A DNA stretch of 20,198 nucleotides, from the NCBI GenBank assembly GCA_003833135.1, contig QZLH01000541.1:41217-61414 (forward strand), in the 5' to 3' direction. A program made the position numbers and the translations under genes. Positions 8,540-18,086 of the stretch are shown here, in pieces; within the stretch, counting starts at the first letter, position 1; every line of letters begins with the position of its first letter. The notes under the pieces are model-generated. The model did no database searches. It saw nothing but the letters and a program-made list of their open reading frames with translations, and was not told the DNA's origin. The stretch comes from Oehlia diaphana (Eukaryota > Glomeromycota > Glomeromycetes > Glomerales > Glomeraceae).

Positions 8540-9883
8540 TCACACGTTTATCGAATATATTGGAGAAGGTTTATATGGAATTGGATGATCTATCGTAGCA
8601 TAACTAATAAATAATAATAATAATAATAAAATTTTTTAACAAATTAAAGTTATATATGTACAATATATATGTACAAATCAATGTATTTACCCTAAAGTTT
8701 CCAAGATTAATTTTAATTGAGGACCGATTGGACCACCAGAATAATCTCCACTTTTATCAAGTTGATATTGTATCGATTTTCCAGCAACAACACCAGGTCT
8801 CATTAAAAAATCTTTGGTTCTCGTGTATGTAGAAAATTGTAAATGATTTAAACTTGACCTTGAAAAAGGATTCAAACTTGTTTCTAACGTAATATTTTTT
8901 TTATCATGTGATTTAAATATAAGAGTACTCGGTTTACAAGCCAATTTATACAAATATTGAGCCACATAATATTCTGAAGATTCTTTAAAATATTTATATA
9001 TTTCTTCATAAATTGAAAAGGCTTTTTTGGGAGAAAATTTTTGTAATTGAGGAGTGATTACATCTGATAGTCTCTCATTAGTAGATTTAAAATATATGTA
9101 TTTATCAAAAACTTTTTCAATAAATCCATTAAATATATAAAAATTTTCAATAGAATTATTATCATATTTAATTATTAAATTATTTGATAAAATTTTTGGT
9201 GTTAAAGCTTTATGAATTTTATCATTCCAGGCTGAAAGAAATCCTAATCCATGAATAAATTCATGAAGAACTACGTAAAGAAAATCAATTTGATTTTTTC
9301 CAATAGTTGAATTATCTTCAATAAACCAATAATCTATTTTGGAATTAAATCTGGCTCTAATATCAAACTCTCCATATTCAGGATGTTGTTTGAAACGAAA
9401 TTGTTTAACTAATGATTGTGGATATAATCGATCAATTCCATCATCATCCCTTAATATTATTGATCTTGCAGGTCCCGCTGCTCCCATTATTCTACGAAAT
9501 GGCGTATTTTTACATCGTTCTTTATCCGTTTCACATAAATCTATGAATGTTGCATTCACATTTATTTTTGTATTAAGAATTAATGTTTCTGATATTATTT
9601 GTCCAGCTATTTCAAATGTTTTTTTGGCTTTATCACAAAGTACCAAATCCTTATTATCGCAATGAAATGTTATATTAAACATATTTTCATCATAATTTAT
9701 AGGAGCTTTTTGAGAAGTTTGAGGGTCTTGTTGTGATGAATTGTTAGTATATGAACATGGTATTCGTTCTACGTGAAAATAATTAAACGGATCAGGATGT
9801 TCGTAACAAATTGCTTTTACAAAGTCAAATAAAATTATCACAAAAAATAGAAAGGAGAGATTGATATGTAAAGGAAAGTTCAT
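8540..9883 (-). CDS. secreted leishmanolysin-like metalloprotease without an anchor signal (paralogue 3)
   Basis: There are two exons: 9883-8691 and 8603-8540, with an 87-nt intron (gtaaat...ttattag) that contains a (TAA)n tract, giving 418 residues. The signal peptide covers residues 1-25 and is followed by Cys26-Tyr-Glu-His. The zinc motif is His207-Glu-Phe-Ile-His211-GLGF. The third predicted ligand is His347 in SSLNHLQ; the Asp found two residues after this His in relatives is Gln349 here. DFLM supplies the Met-turn. Exon 2 begins YATIDHPIPYKPS, matching the other paralogues, but stops after SINV with no hydrophobic tail. The product is therefore predicted to be freely secreted, or the last exon is decayed. 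The conserved splice position supports this model. The region between the zinc motif and the third His is Lys/Tyr-rich and more diverged than in the neighbours. Confidence 0.85.
8605..8631. repeat. (TAA)n microsatellite in intron of paralogue 3
   Basis: Repeated TAA/ATA triplets lie just before the splice acceptor of paralogue 3 (upstream of it on the minus strand). They replace a normal pyrimidine tract with ATT repeats in the transcript. Confidence 0.7.
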
Positions 9884-10391
9884 TATGTTTCATATTATCT
9901 CATATTATTACCAAAACCGAACCGAAGACTTTTATATTAAAAAGAAAAGAAAAAAGGCTGTGTTCATTTAATAATAATAATCGGGATTTCCATTTGAGGC
10001 TAAACCAAAATTCTGATTGGCTGAAAATTTTGTACTTTATCATCAAGCACATGGTCTTGACTTCACTGTTCAGGGGCGATAAAACAATATCAAAGTTTAT
10101 TTTTTATGCTTAATTAATTTTTCCGTTCTTTAATTACCCGGACATTCCTTCGAAATGTTATTAATATAGCTGATTCTATATAGTTTTTACATGCCAGCGA
10201 TTACGGATTAAAAGTTATTTTGTTTTCCTTTTTTTTTTTAATCATTCTTAATCTTCTATCTCTTATGTAGAATCAGATAATCAATAATTTCGAATAAATT
10301 TTAAGTTTGTTCTATAATAAATAATAGAAATTTAAAATAAATATAATAAATTGAATATCTTTCTTTAAAAACCTCCGTAAAAATTGTAAAG
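9884..10391. other. intergenic spacer with promoter of paralogue 3
   Basis: A TATAAA on the minus strand (plus-strand TTTATA, 9931-9936) lies about 48 bp upstream of the ATG at 9883. The remainder is AT-rich with no gene seen. Confidence 0.5.
9931..9936 (-). promoter_or_regulatory. TATA-box candidate for paralogue 3
   Basis: TATAAA reads toward the start codon at 9883 and lies about 48 bp upstream, a plausible fungal TATA position. Confidence 0.4.
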
Positions 10392-10655
10392 TTAATACTC
10401 ACATCGATTACATTTTAATAAGTTAATTATCATGAATTTCTCTGAACAAGTTAACAATTTGTTATGTGAAATGACTCGACGCGCAGCTTCCCAATCATGT
10501 TGTTTATTACCATAACTTGCCACATCGCAAGCCTCTCTAACAGCTAGTGCTACTATAAGAGTTCTATTTCTTTCCTCGTATGTAAAATTTTCTTCAATTT
10601 GGTTTTGATTATTATCACCATTATTATTTTGATTTGTTTCTTGATATAATTCCAT
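10392..10655 (-). CDS. small hypothetical protein, 87 residues
   Basis: This ORF has an ATG start and reads like a real protein: an Asn/Gln-rich start (residues 1-25), then probable helices containing ACDVASYG, WEAARRVI and LTCSEKFMIINLL, ending CNRCEY. It has no signal peptide or membrane segment. The helix plus LTxxEKxxxI pattern vaguely recalls the start of some kinase-like proteins in mycorrhizal fungi, where a CxxC segment follows. If so this could be a truncated N-terminus, but the likeness is weak. It lies between divergently oriented metalloprotease-like genes and does not belong to that family. No function is assigned. Confidence 0.4.
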   Translation of the reverse strand: MELYQETNQNNNGDNNQNQIEENFTYEERNRTLIVALAVREACDVASYGNKQHDWEAARRVISHNKLLTCSEKFMIINLLKCNRCEY

Positions 10656-11821
10656 TAACTAAAATAATTTTAATAAAAATGTTGAATTTTATCTATTGAT
10701 TTTTTTTAAAAAAAAAATCTCCACAAGGGGTTATACGGTAAAATATGTGAGGAAGAAAACGTATATTTATTATATTTCAATTTTAAGCATAATGGCGTTT
10801 CGATTATACTATTTCTAGATTTTTGTAATTGATATTGCAGCCAATCACATGAAAGTACAGCATTCTTGGTCTTAATGAAATTTTAATTAAAATAAGAAAT
10901 AAAAGCATAAAGATTATCCATCTTTTTATTATTATACAGTGCTTTATTACAAATTAATTGTATTGCCCCTGTTGTCTACATTGACAATAATGGGTCGACA
11001 TAAAAAATACTGCTTTCCCTTCGATCACAATCCTGTTAATGATGCACAATCTTCTTTAATAATTTAAATAATGTTCAATACGGATAAAAACTATTTTCTA
11101 ATGAGTCTGATGAAATCCGAATCAAACCACAAGAACCCGGATCGAGCATTAAATGTAATTATGAATAATAAAAAATTAATCTGTACCATAGTAACCTCCC
11201 TTACAAATCGTCATGACGTCATCTTTTATAAAAATAATGAAATTTTTTACAAGGTAGAAATTATGAATAAATTCAAGAATGGCATTTTTTATCGGTTATT
11301 GGTCAACTTGATACATAGGGTCGCATTTCATTTCTCCCGACAATCATTTCACCGACAAGGAAATTTAGGATTAAGGTTAGGATTAGGTAAGGAAATTAGA
11401 GTTAGTATTAGGGTAGGATAAGGTTAGGCTATCCAATAAAAAATTTCCAGGATCACATGTCTGAGTTTCTTCGGAATAAAATGATCATTTATCAGAGTTT
11501 TTTCCAGAATTTTTTTTTTTATAGATTAGGATTTCAGTGAAATAATTGTCGGTTGTCACGGACTCACGGGGGTGCCACGTTGCGCCACTACAATTTTAGG
11601 ATATATGCCACAATAAGTTGGTGGTACCCGAAATAAAAAAGATAGTCATAATCATTAATTCGGTTATACCATCTGGTATCCTTATACATCGAACAATATA
11701 ACTTTCAGAATATTTATATGTTTAAAGTATTTTATAATTTTCAACCTTTTTTTTTTTCTAATTCTTTTCCTTCATCAATTCATTAATTACAAATTTTTTT
11801 CTTGAATATATCATATCGAAA
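10656..11821. other. long intergenic spacer with telomere-like tract
   Basis: There is no supported gene. A plus-strand ATG frame at 11071-11421 runs into the telomere-like tract and looks accidental. A GC-richer island (about 11550-11590, with CACGGACTCACGGGGGTGCC) follows. The last 100 bp are the presumed promoter of paralogue 4. Confidence 0.5.
11364..11429 (+). repeat. degenerate interstitial telomere-like repeat (TTAGGG-type)
   Basis: About ten units of TTAGGA, TTAAGG, TTAGG, TTAGTA, TTAGGG and TTAGGC run together with the G-rich strand on plus. The canonical fungal telomere unit is TTAGGG. Only one or two units are perfect, so this would be an old internal tract rather than a functional telomere. 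Confidence 0.6.
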
Positions 11822-13327
11822 ATGGTGAATTCATTAAAATTCATAATATCTTTGATTTTTTTTGTCGTAATAATAATTTTTCCTAATAAAACTATTTCAA
11901 TAAAATGTTTTAATCATCCAGATTTATTCGAATTTCATAAAAGAATTCCTATAAATTGTGAATTTATTAAAAAAAAATCATTAAAAACAAAAAGAACTTC
12001 ATTTAATAATAATAATTTTCAAATAGAATTCACATGTGGAATTGATGATAAAATACTTTGTAATAAAGCTAGAAAAGGGTTTGAATCTGCTGGTCAGATA
12101 ATTACTTCAACTATATCATTTAGGAACCCTGTAATAGTTAATGCATCATTTTATAATTTTTGTAAAACCGATAATCAATGTTCTTCTAATAATGATAATA
12201 ATATGGTAGCTGGTAAGTAAATTAAATTATCATTAAAAATAAAAAATAAAAATAAAAATAAAAATAAAAATAAAAATAAATACTAATAAATATTAATAAC
12301 TGTTGTAGGTGGAGCAAATCCAACAAGAACGATAGCATTAACAGATAATGATGGAATTGTAAGATATTACCCACAAGCTTTGGTTAAACAATTACCATTT
12401 GAACGTTATCCAGATTTTGAACCTTTTGATATCTCAGCAAAATTTAATTCTGAAGTAAATTATTGGTTTGAAGGAGATAAATTACCAATAAAATCTGATC
12501 AAACGGATTTCATATTAATAATTTTACATGAATTTATTCATGGATTAGGATTTGTTTCTAGTTGGAATGATTTTTTTAATTTTGCAAATCCACAAGGATT
12601 AACTCCAGTTCCAAGCGTCGATAATTTGAATTCGGGAATGTCATTTAACGGCTTCATTGAAAATATATTTGATAAATATTTGATATTTTTACCGTCAGGG
12701 GAATATGCATCAAATGTTGCTGCTAAAATTAATACAATAGTAAATGAAAAAGGAAAATTTTATCAATCTCCAGAGAATTTTATTACGACATTTAAATCTT
12801 CTTCACAATATCAACAATCGGAAATGATGTTAAAAACTGCTACAACATCTTTTTCTTTAGGATTTTTACCTAATAACACGAATAATTTAAGCGAAGCAAT
12901 TATACTTGAGACCACATTAAATCCTTTTAGAACGGGATCAAGTCTCGGTCATTTTGATCTTAAAACTTATATGAATACCTCCGATTTTTTGATGACTTAT
13001 ATACAAGATCCAGGAATGACACTTGGTGATTATATGTCAATTAGTGGTAATTATACTGGTGGTCCAATTGGTCCAAAATTAAGACAGATCTTGGGGACAA
13101 TGGGGTAAATATACGATTATATTCGTTATTGTATATATATTATCATTATTATTATCAACATTAATACTTTTTAATATTATAGATATGTTATAAAAGATGT
13201 TTATATAAGTCCATATACACCCAGTGTATCTCTCAATAAATTTTCAACGGCCGCAACAATAAGTAGTAACATTGGTTTTATGATATTTATTTTTACAACA
13301 ACTATAATTTTTAATATTTTAATATAA
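11822..13327 (+). CDS. secreted, probably GPI-anchored leishmanolysin-like metalloprotease (paralogue 4)
   Basis: There are three exons: 11822-12212, 12309-13104 and 13183-13327, giving 443 residues. Intron 1 (96 nt, gtaagt...tgtag) interrupts the conserved block equivalent to LGGAT; splicing restores AGGANPTR. Intron 2 (78 nt, gtaaat...attatag) sits at the family's conserved site after the terminal Gly of the domain. The signal peptide covers residues 1-28, then Cys29-Phe-Asn-His. The zinc motif is His204-Glu-Phe-Ile-His208-GLGF; the third predicted ligand is His345 in SSLGHFD, followed by DFLM. The C-terminal exon encodes SPYTPSV and then a strongly hydrophobic end, consistent with GPI anchoring. 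All three predicted zinc ligands and the glutamate are present, so it should be active. It is the only member with an intron in the GGA block. Confidence 0.9.
12235..12283. repeat. (AAAAT)n microsatellite within intron 1 of paralogue 4
   Basis: About seven to nine AAAAT/AAAATA units fill most of the 96-nt intron. Length variation here could alter intron size and splicing efficiency. Confidence 0.8.
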
Positions 13328-13992
13328 TCAAGTAAGGCATATAATATAACTTAATTTAGTAATTAGTAATTTAATGAATAGAAAAAGGCTTTGTATAATC
13401 ACATGATTATTGGCATTTGTGTAATAACCTTAAACCCTTAATTTATACATATTGTCATTTACCAAATTTCCTTTTTATGACTAATAGAATTAATCAATGT
13501 ATACCTTGTTCGAATAAAGAAGTTTAGACAGATGTTTTATACATTAATTTTTACATTACAAATAATTAAATGACAAAGTCATGGTTGTCAGCCTTTTTGA
13601 ATTTAAAAATCTACAAGCTTTCATATGAAACAGCTTGTGTACCAGATTTATAATTTTAGTTTTTTTACGTTCGGCCGATCTTATAATGTGACGTGTGATT
13701 TAAGACATAATATTTTAAGTCACTTTTTTTTTTTTTTTAGCTTCTCTCTTAAAAAATGTCATTAAATTTTCTTTACTTTATACATTCTTTTCGCTTCTTT
13801 TAACCTATTTGCGTTCGTTGTTTAATTCTTTGTTATTCAGTTACTATTTTTAACATACTAGCGTTCGCTTATTTTTTTATATAAATATCAACATTTTCGA
13901 AATATTATCCTCTTTTTTTAGAAAAAAAAAAAATATATATAAAAATTAATTAGGTTGAATTATTGATTAATTCAAATCATTATTTTTAAACA
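13328..13992. other. intergenic spacer upstream of paralogue 5
   Basis: No gene was seen. A short imperfect direct repeat (TTTTAACCTATTTGCGTTCG near 13798 and TTTTAACATACTAGCGTTCG near 13848) and TATATAAA at 13878-13885, about 108 bp before the ATG at 13993, are candidate promoter elements. Confidence 0.45.
13878..13885 (+). promoter_or_regulatory. TATA-box candidate for paralogue 5
   Basis: TATATAAA lies about 108 bp upstream of the ATG. It is preceded by two copies of a TTTTAAC...GCGTTCG motif spaced about 50 bp apart. Confidence 0.4.
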
Positions 13993-15837
13993 ATGAAGAC
14001 TTTAACATTAACATTGTTGTTGTTATTATCTGTCACATATTTAACATTGATCAAAGAAATAACAGCTCAATGTTATGATTATACGAATGCATTGGATATA
14101 AGTGCTAGAACTCCAATAGCATGTAACATTGTTGATAATATTAAAGAACCACCACCGCCACCAATAGCTTCACCACAGCCACCACCGTCATCACCGCCAC
14201 CATCATCATCGCCATCATCATCATCACTATTACCAACAGCTTCAATATCGCCACCAGTTTCATCACCTTTACCATCAGCTTCAATATCACCACCACCAAC
14301 TTCTTCACCACTACCATCAGCTTCCGCTAACTTATCAACAAATAATTTTATAATTAATTTTAAATGTGAAATTGAGACAAATCAAGAATTATGTACAAAG
14401 GCACAACAGTCTATAGAAAAAGTTTGCGAATTGTTAAAATCAAATCTAAATTTAATTACAAATATTAAAGTTGACGTTACATTAAGAAATTTATGTCCTA
14501 CAGATGCTAAACAACCATGTAATGAGTTAGGAGGAGCAACATTTGCCAGAACCATGGAATTATTAGATGATGATAATGTTATTAGAGAATATCCAACAAC
14601 ACTTGTAAAACAATTTGATTGTGAACGACATTATGAATTTGGTGATGTTGATATACGCGCTATATTTAATGGAGGGAATGTTAATTCTTTATGGTTTGAA
14701 GGAGATCCACAAATTACAACAGATCAAAAAGATTTTAGAATAATAGTTTTAAAAGAATTTATTAAAGCGTTGGGTGTACAAACAAGTTTAATAGAACAAC
14801 CAATTTTTTTAAACGTAACTCCAAAAGTTTTAACACCACAATTAACTTTAACAGATAATGGTGGTGGTTTAGAATTTATGGGATTTAAAGAATACGCTTT
14901 TGATAAATATTTGATGTTTCGTGGTAAACAAGTTCAACCGGTTAATGAAAATATTAGATCACTTAATGATTTTGCTAAAGTACCAGATAATAAATTTAAT
15001 GATCAACAAGAATTTGTAACAAAATTCGTTCAATCACAACAAATCGGTGTAGCTCAAAATATGGCGAATCTTTCTGTTACTCAATTTACTTTAGGTTTTC
15101 AGCCAAGAGGATCTAAATCCGATGATGATATTATTATTCTAGAAACTTTTTTAAACCCTTACCAAAATGGTATTAATATTAATAATTTTGATGCTAGCGT
15201 ATATGCTGCAACAGATGACTTTTTGATGATTTCACCTATCACAAGTGGCAAAACTCTAGAAGATTCTATGGGGAAATTTCCAAGTCCACTTGGTCCTAAA
15301 TTAATCTCCTTGTTGGAAACTTTAGGGTAAGTTAATATTTCTCAAAACTCCTGCACGACAAACATTAAATAAATTTATTTTATTTTTTATTTTTTATTTT
15401 TTGTAATAAAAAAAAAAATTAGATATCCTACCAAACGATTGCCAAATAATAATTTCAAAGTTTGTAACATTCCATCGCCTCCTTCATCACCTTCTCCATC
15501 AAAGACTGTAACGACTGCCGTAACGACTTCTGTTACGACTCAAATTACAAAAACAGTTCCTGTGGTAGTTACAACGACAATTCAACAAGATAATACTAGT
15601 GTTGTTTCAACTCAAACTCAAAATGTTGTAACAAAAGTTGAGTCCGTGTCTCAAAGTGTTGTTACAACAGTCGTAGTTGTAGACGCTCCACAGTCACAGC
15701 CAATTCCTTCCCCGACAAATTCCGATGATCCTTTTCAAGGAGGAATTTATTCTAGTAGCCCTTCATTTAAAAATCAAAATAATTTTAGTTCAATAATATT
15801 TATTATTCTAATTGTATGTATAATAGGAAGTTTTTAA
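13993..15837 (+). CDS. secreted GPI-anchored pseudoprotease of the leishmanolysin-like family (paralogue 5)
   Basis: There are two exons: 13993-15326 and 15423-15837, with a 96-nt intron (gtaagt...aattag) at the conserved site, giving 582 residues, the longest member. The signal peptide covers residues 1-26, then Cys27-Tyr-Asp-Tyr. Residues 53-112 are a Pro/Ser-rich insert with repeats such as SPLPSASISPP, absent from relatives. The blocks LGGATFAR and FNGG...WFEGDP are intact, but the zinc motif reads Lys254-Glu-Phe-Ile-Lys258-ALG, and the third ligand position is Asn398 (NNFD) instead of SHVD. All three predicted zinc ligands are lost while DFLM remains. The domain is open throughout, which argues for a maintained non-catalytic role (binding, decoy or wall protein) rather than decay. 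Exon 2 adds a Thr/Val/Ser-rich stalk (TTAVTTSVTTQITKTV) likely to be O-glycosylated, and a hydrophobic GPI-type tail. Confidence 0.9.
14146..14334 (+). repeat. proline/serine-rich low-complexity coding repeat
   Basis: CCA/CCG/TCA/TCT-rich triplet repeats encode residues 53-112 of paralogue 5. Internal near-copies include ASISPPVSSPLPSA followed by ASISPPPTSSPLPSA. These point to local slippage or unit duplication. Confidence 0.8.
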
Positions 15838-16300
15838 AGTATTATATAGATCGATCATTTTATTAGATATTCATTCTAGTACTTACTTAATATGTATTAA
15901 TTTTTAAAAAGATATTTAATTTTGGTAATTTATAATCCGGAGATCAAAACCCTAGAAAATTCTTATAAAAATAAAGATGCAAATGTATTATAATACGTAA
16001 CATGTGGCGGGACAATAATTTTTTAAATTTCCTATTTTAATCCATATAATGAATTTACGCTAAACTACGACTATTCATGTCTTGTCTCCAAAAAAAGGTA
16101 GTTAAATTCATTCATTATGATATTTCTATAATAGATTGTATAATAAAGATTTCTACGAAATTCTATGAAAAGATTTGAACCATATTTATTGACTTTTCAT
16201 GTGATAAAATTCAAGTATAAAAACTCGAGAAAAAAATTCTCTTGAAATTTTAATTTTGCTTTTGAATTTTGAAATAATTTAAAGTATTCTATTATTCAAA
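15838..16300. other. intergenic spacer with promoter of the ML-domain gene
   Basis: No gene was seen. TATAAAA at 16216-16222 lies 79 bp upstream of the next ATG. Confidence 0.5.
16216..16222 (+). promoter_or_regulatory. TATA-box candidate for the ML-domain gene
   Basis: TATAAAA lies 79 bp upstream of the ATG at 16301, a typical fungal spacing. It is followed by an AT-rich leader ending TTCAAAATG. Confidence 0.5.
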
Positions 16301-16904
16301 ATGAACAAAATTATCAGCATCACCCTTTTACTTTTCTTCATTTTTTCATCTTATATCTCGGCAGTTCCAAATCCTATGATAAAACGTCAGGGGGACGGTA
16401 GCGATCCATTAAGTGGTTTCAAACCTTGTAATGGAACTACTTATCCAATTACTTTTACGAAGTTCAGTTTCGACCCAAATCCAATCGTTATAGGACAGAC
16501 CTTAACTACGACAGTGGCCGGTACAAGCAATGAAGAAATAAAAGAAGGCGCAATTCAAACAACATCAGCATTTTCTAACGGAGTATTAGTATTTAATCAA
16601 CAAACTGATTATTGTAAAATGTCTGTTGAACCAACCGGAGCAAAATGTCCACTTCCACCTGGAGATTTTGATGCTTCTATAACATCCGTTCCTGCGGCTA
16701 GTTCTAATGATCCTTCAGACACTACTTTATCATTTGATGTTGTATTTAAAAGTAAGAATAACTTATAAATTTATATTTATTCGATTTAAGATAAATGAAT
16801 TGATTTTAATATATATATATTTTTTTTCTTTAGTTATTAATCCTGATAATACCGAATTGACATGCATGGAAGGACCATTTAGTATTACTTTCCCTCCAAA
16901 ATAA
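16301..16904 (+). CDS. secreted ML (MD-2-related lipid-recognition) domain protein, NPC2-like
   Basis: There are two exons: 16301-16751 and 16834-16904, with an 82-nt intron (gtaaga...ctttag, good pyrimidine tract), giving 173 residues. The signal peptide covers residues 1-21. A Lys-Arg at 28-29 (PMIKRQ) could be a Kex2-type pro-peptide site. The mature part shows the ML pattern: Cys43 in GFKPCNGTTYPI, FDPNPIVIGQ, a TDYCKM block (Cys105), Cys116 before PLPPGDF, and the end ELTCMEGPFSITF (Cys161). ML proteins bind sterols or phospholipids; fungal members are annotated as phosphatidylglycerol/phosphatidylinositol transfer or NPC2-like proteins. Without splicing the frame ends early and loses the last Cys. 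It is unrelated to the flanking proteases, and its position inside their array may be chance. Ligand unknown. Confidence 0.92.
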
Positions 16905-17778
16905 TTGACGATATGATGTAATTTATAACATTTTTTTTATTATCCGATATTTATAGAATAATTATCCGATGATCTAATATTATAAATATATATTATACAC
17001 ACAATTAATTTCTTTTTTTTAACTTTATTATTGTTATGAAATATGAGTAGCAAATTATTTTATGACAATGAAATTATTTTTAGTATTATTAATTATTTTT
17101 AATAAACTTGTCTTCTAAAACTTATATATACATTTGTTATCTGATATCTGATATACCCCATATTTGAAAATTTCTTGGCGGATAGTAAGATATTCTCGAA
17201 ATAAGAAAGACAAAAAAAAAAAAAATATATAAATATTTTCCGACTAAAAATTTTCTTGGCACATAAAGAACGAAACAATCCAATCTATATATAGTTTAAA
17301 TGTGATACAATAAACAATACAGTTAAGGGATATTAGAAACACGTATTAAAGTTTCGATTTTTAATATTTGGGTTTTCAGGATGCATAATAATATATCTTG
17401 GCATACTTTACCACGTGACATGAAACAAATAATTCTTTTTCTCTGAATTTCTTAAATTGATTAATTAATTTAACAAAAAAATCATAAAAGGGTAAGGCCC
17501 TCTCGTTGTTAATGTTATGACAATAATATTATTATAAACAAAGTTTGTTGAAACGTATCCACATATCTCCTTTTGAAGATTACAAGGGTAATTTAAAACT
17601 GCGGAATTTATTAAGGTATTACCAAAAAAGGATAAAAATAAATTAAAAAATTTATCACAAATCGAATTGTGCTCGGTAAAACTTGTTTAGTGGAACAATA
17701 CTGAAACAACATTTTTTTTTGAAAAATAATAAATAGAAATTGATCCTAGTGTAGATATAATTTTTCTTTTTAATCACT

Positions 17779-17830
17779 TTTTATTTATTTATTTTTTTAT
17801 TTTTTTATTTTTTTATTTTTTTTTTTTTTT
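17779..17830. repeat. (TTTTTTTA)n low-complexity tract
   Basis: Runs of TTTATTTA change into four TTTTTTTA-like units and a long T-run. This is simple sequence of the kind common in this AT-rich genome. Confidence 0.8.
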
Positions 17831-17982
17831 CTTTATCTTTTATAAGATCGATTACAAATAAATAAATATATAAATACGTATTCTTTTGTCAAAAATTTTT
17901 TTTTGGCAAATAACTCTCATTTTTCTATTATTATAATTTCCTTGACGGAAATCATATAATAATAACAGAACTTCTGGTAAGC

Positions 17983-18015
17983 TCTGTTTCCCCTTTCCCA
18001 TCCCCTCCTCCCTTT
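17983..18015 (+). promoter_or_regulatory. pyrimidine-rich promoter tract of paralogue 6
   Basis: An almost pure C/T tract (with blocks such as CCCCTTTCCCATCCCCTCC) ends about 72 bp before the ATG at 18087, in otherwise AT-rich DNA. CT-rich tracts near the transcription start are known in well-expressed filamentous-fungal genes; that role here is inferred. Confidence 0.45.
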
Positions 18016-18086
18016 AATTTTTTATATCATTTTAATACCACTTAAAGCATAAAATACCAGAACAAAGCAGCAACAAAATAAAAATC

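Larger units (their letters stand above)
16905..18086. other. long AT-rich spacer before paralogue 6
   Basis: No gene was seen on either strand. It contains an A-run near 17213-17225, a (T)nA-rich low-complexity tract at 17779-17830, and a pyrimidine-rich block close to the next gene. Confidence 0.55.

Noticed and set aside
11071..11421. 116-codon plus-strand ORF
   Set aside because: Its last 20 residues are translated telomere-like repeat and the rest has no domain features; probably accidental.
13993..15330. Reading the loss of HExxH in paralogue 5 as a sequencing error
   Set aside because: Two separate sites (zinc helix and distant His) have changed by several codons while the frame stays intact, which an error would not produce.
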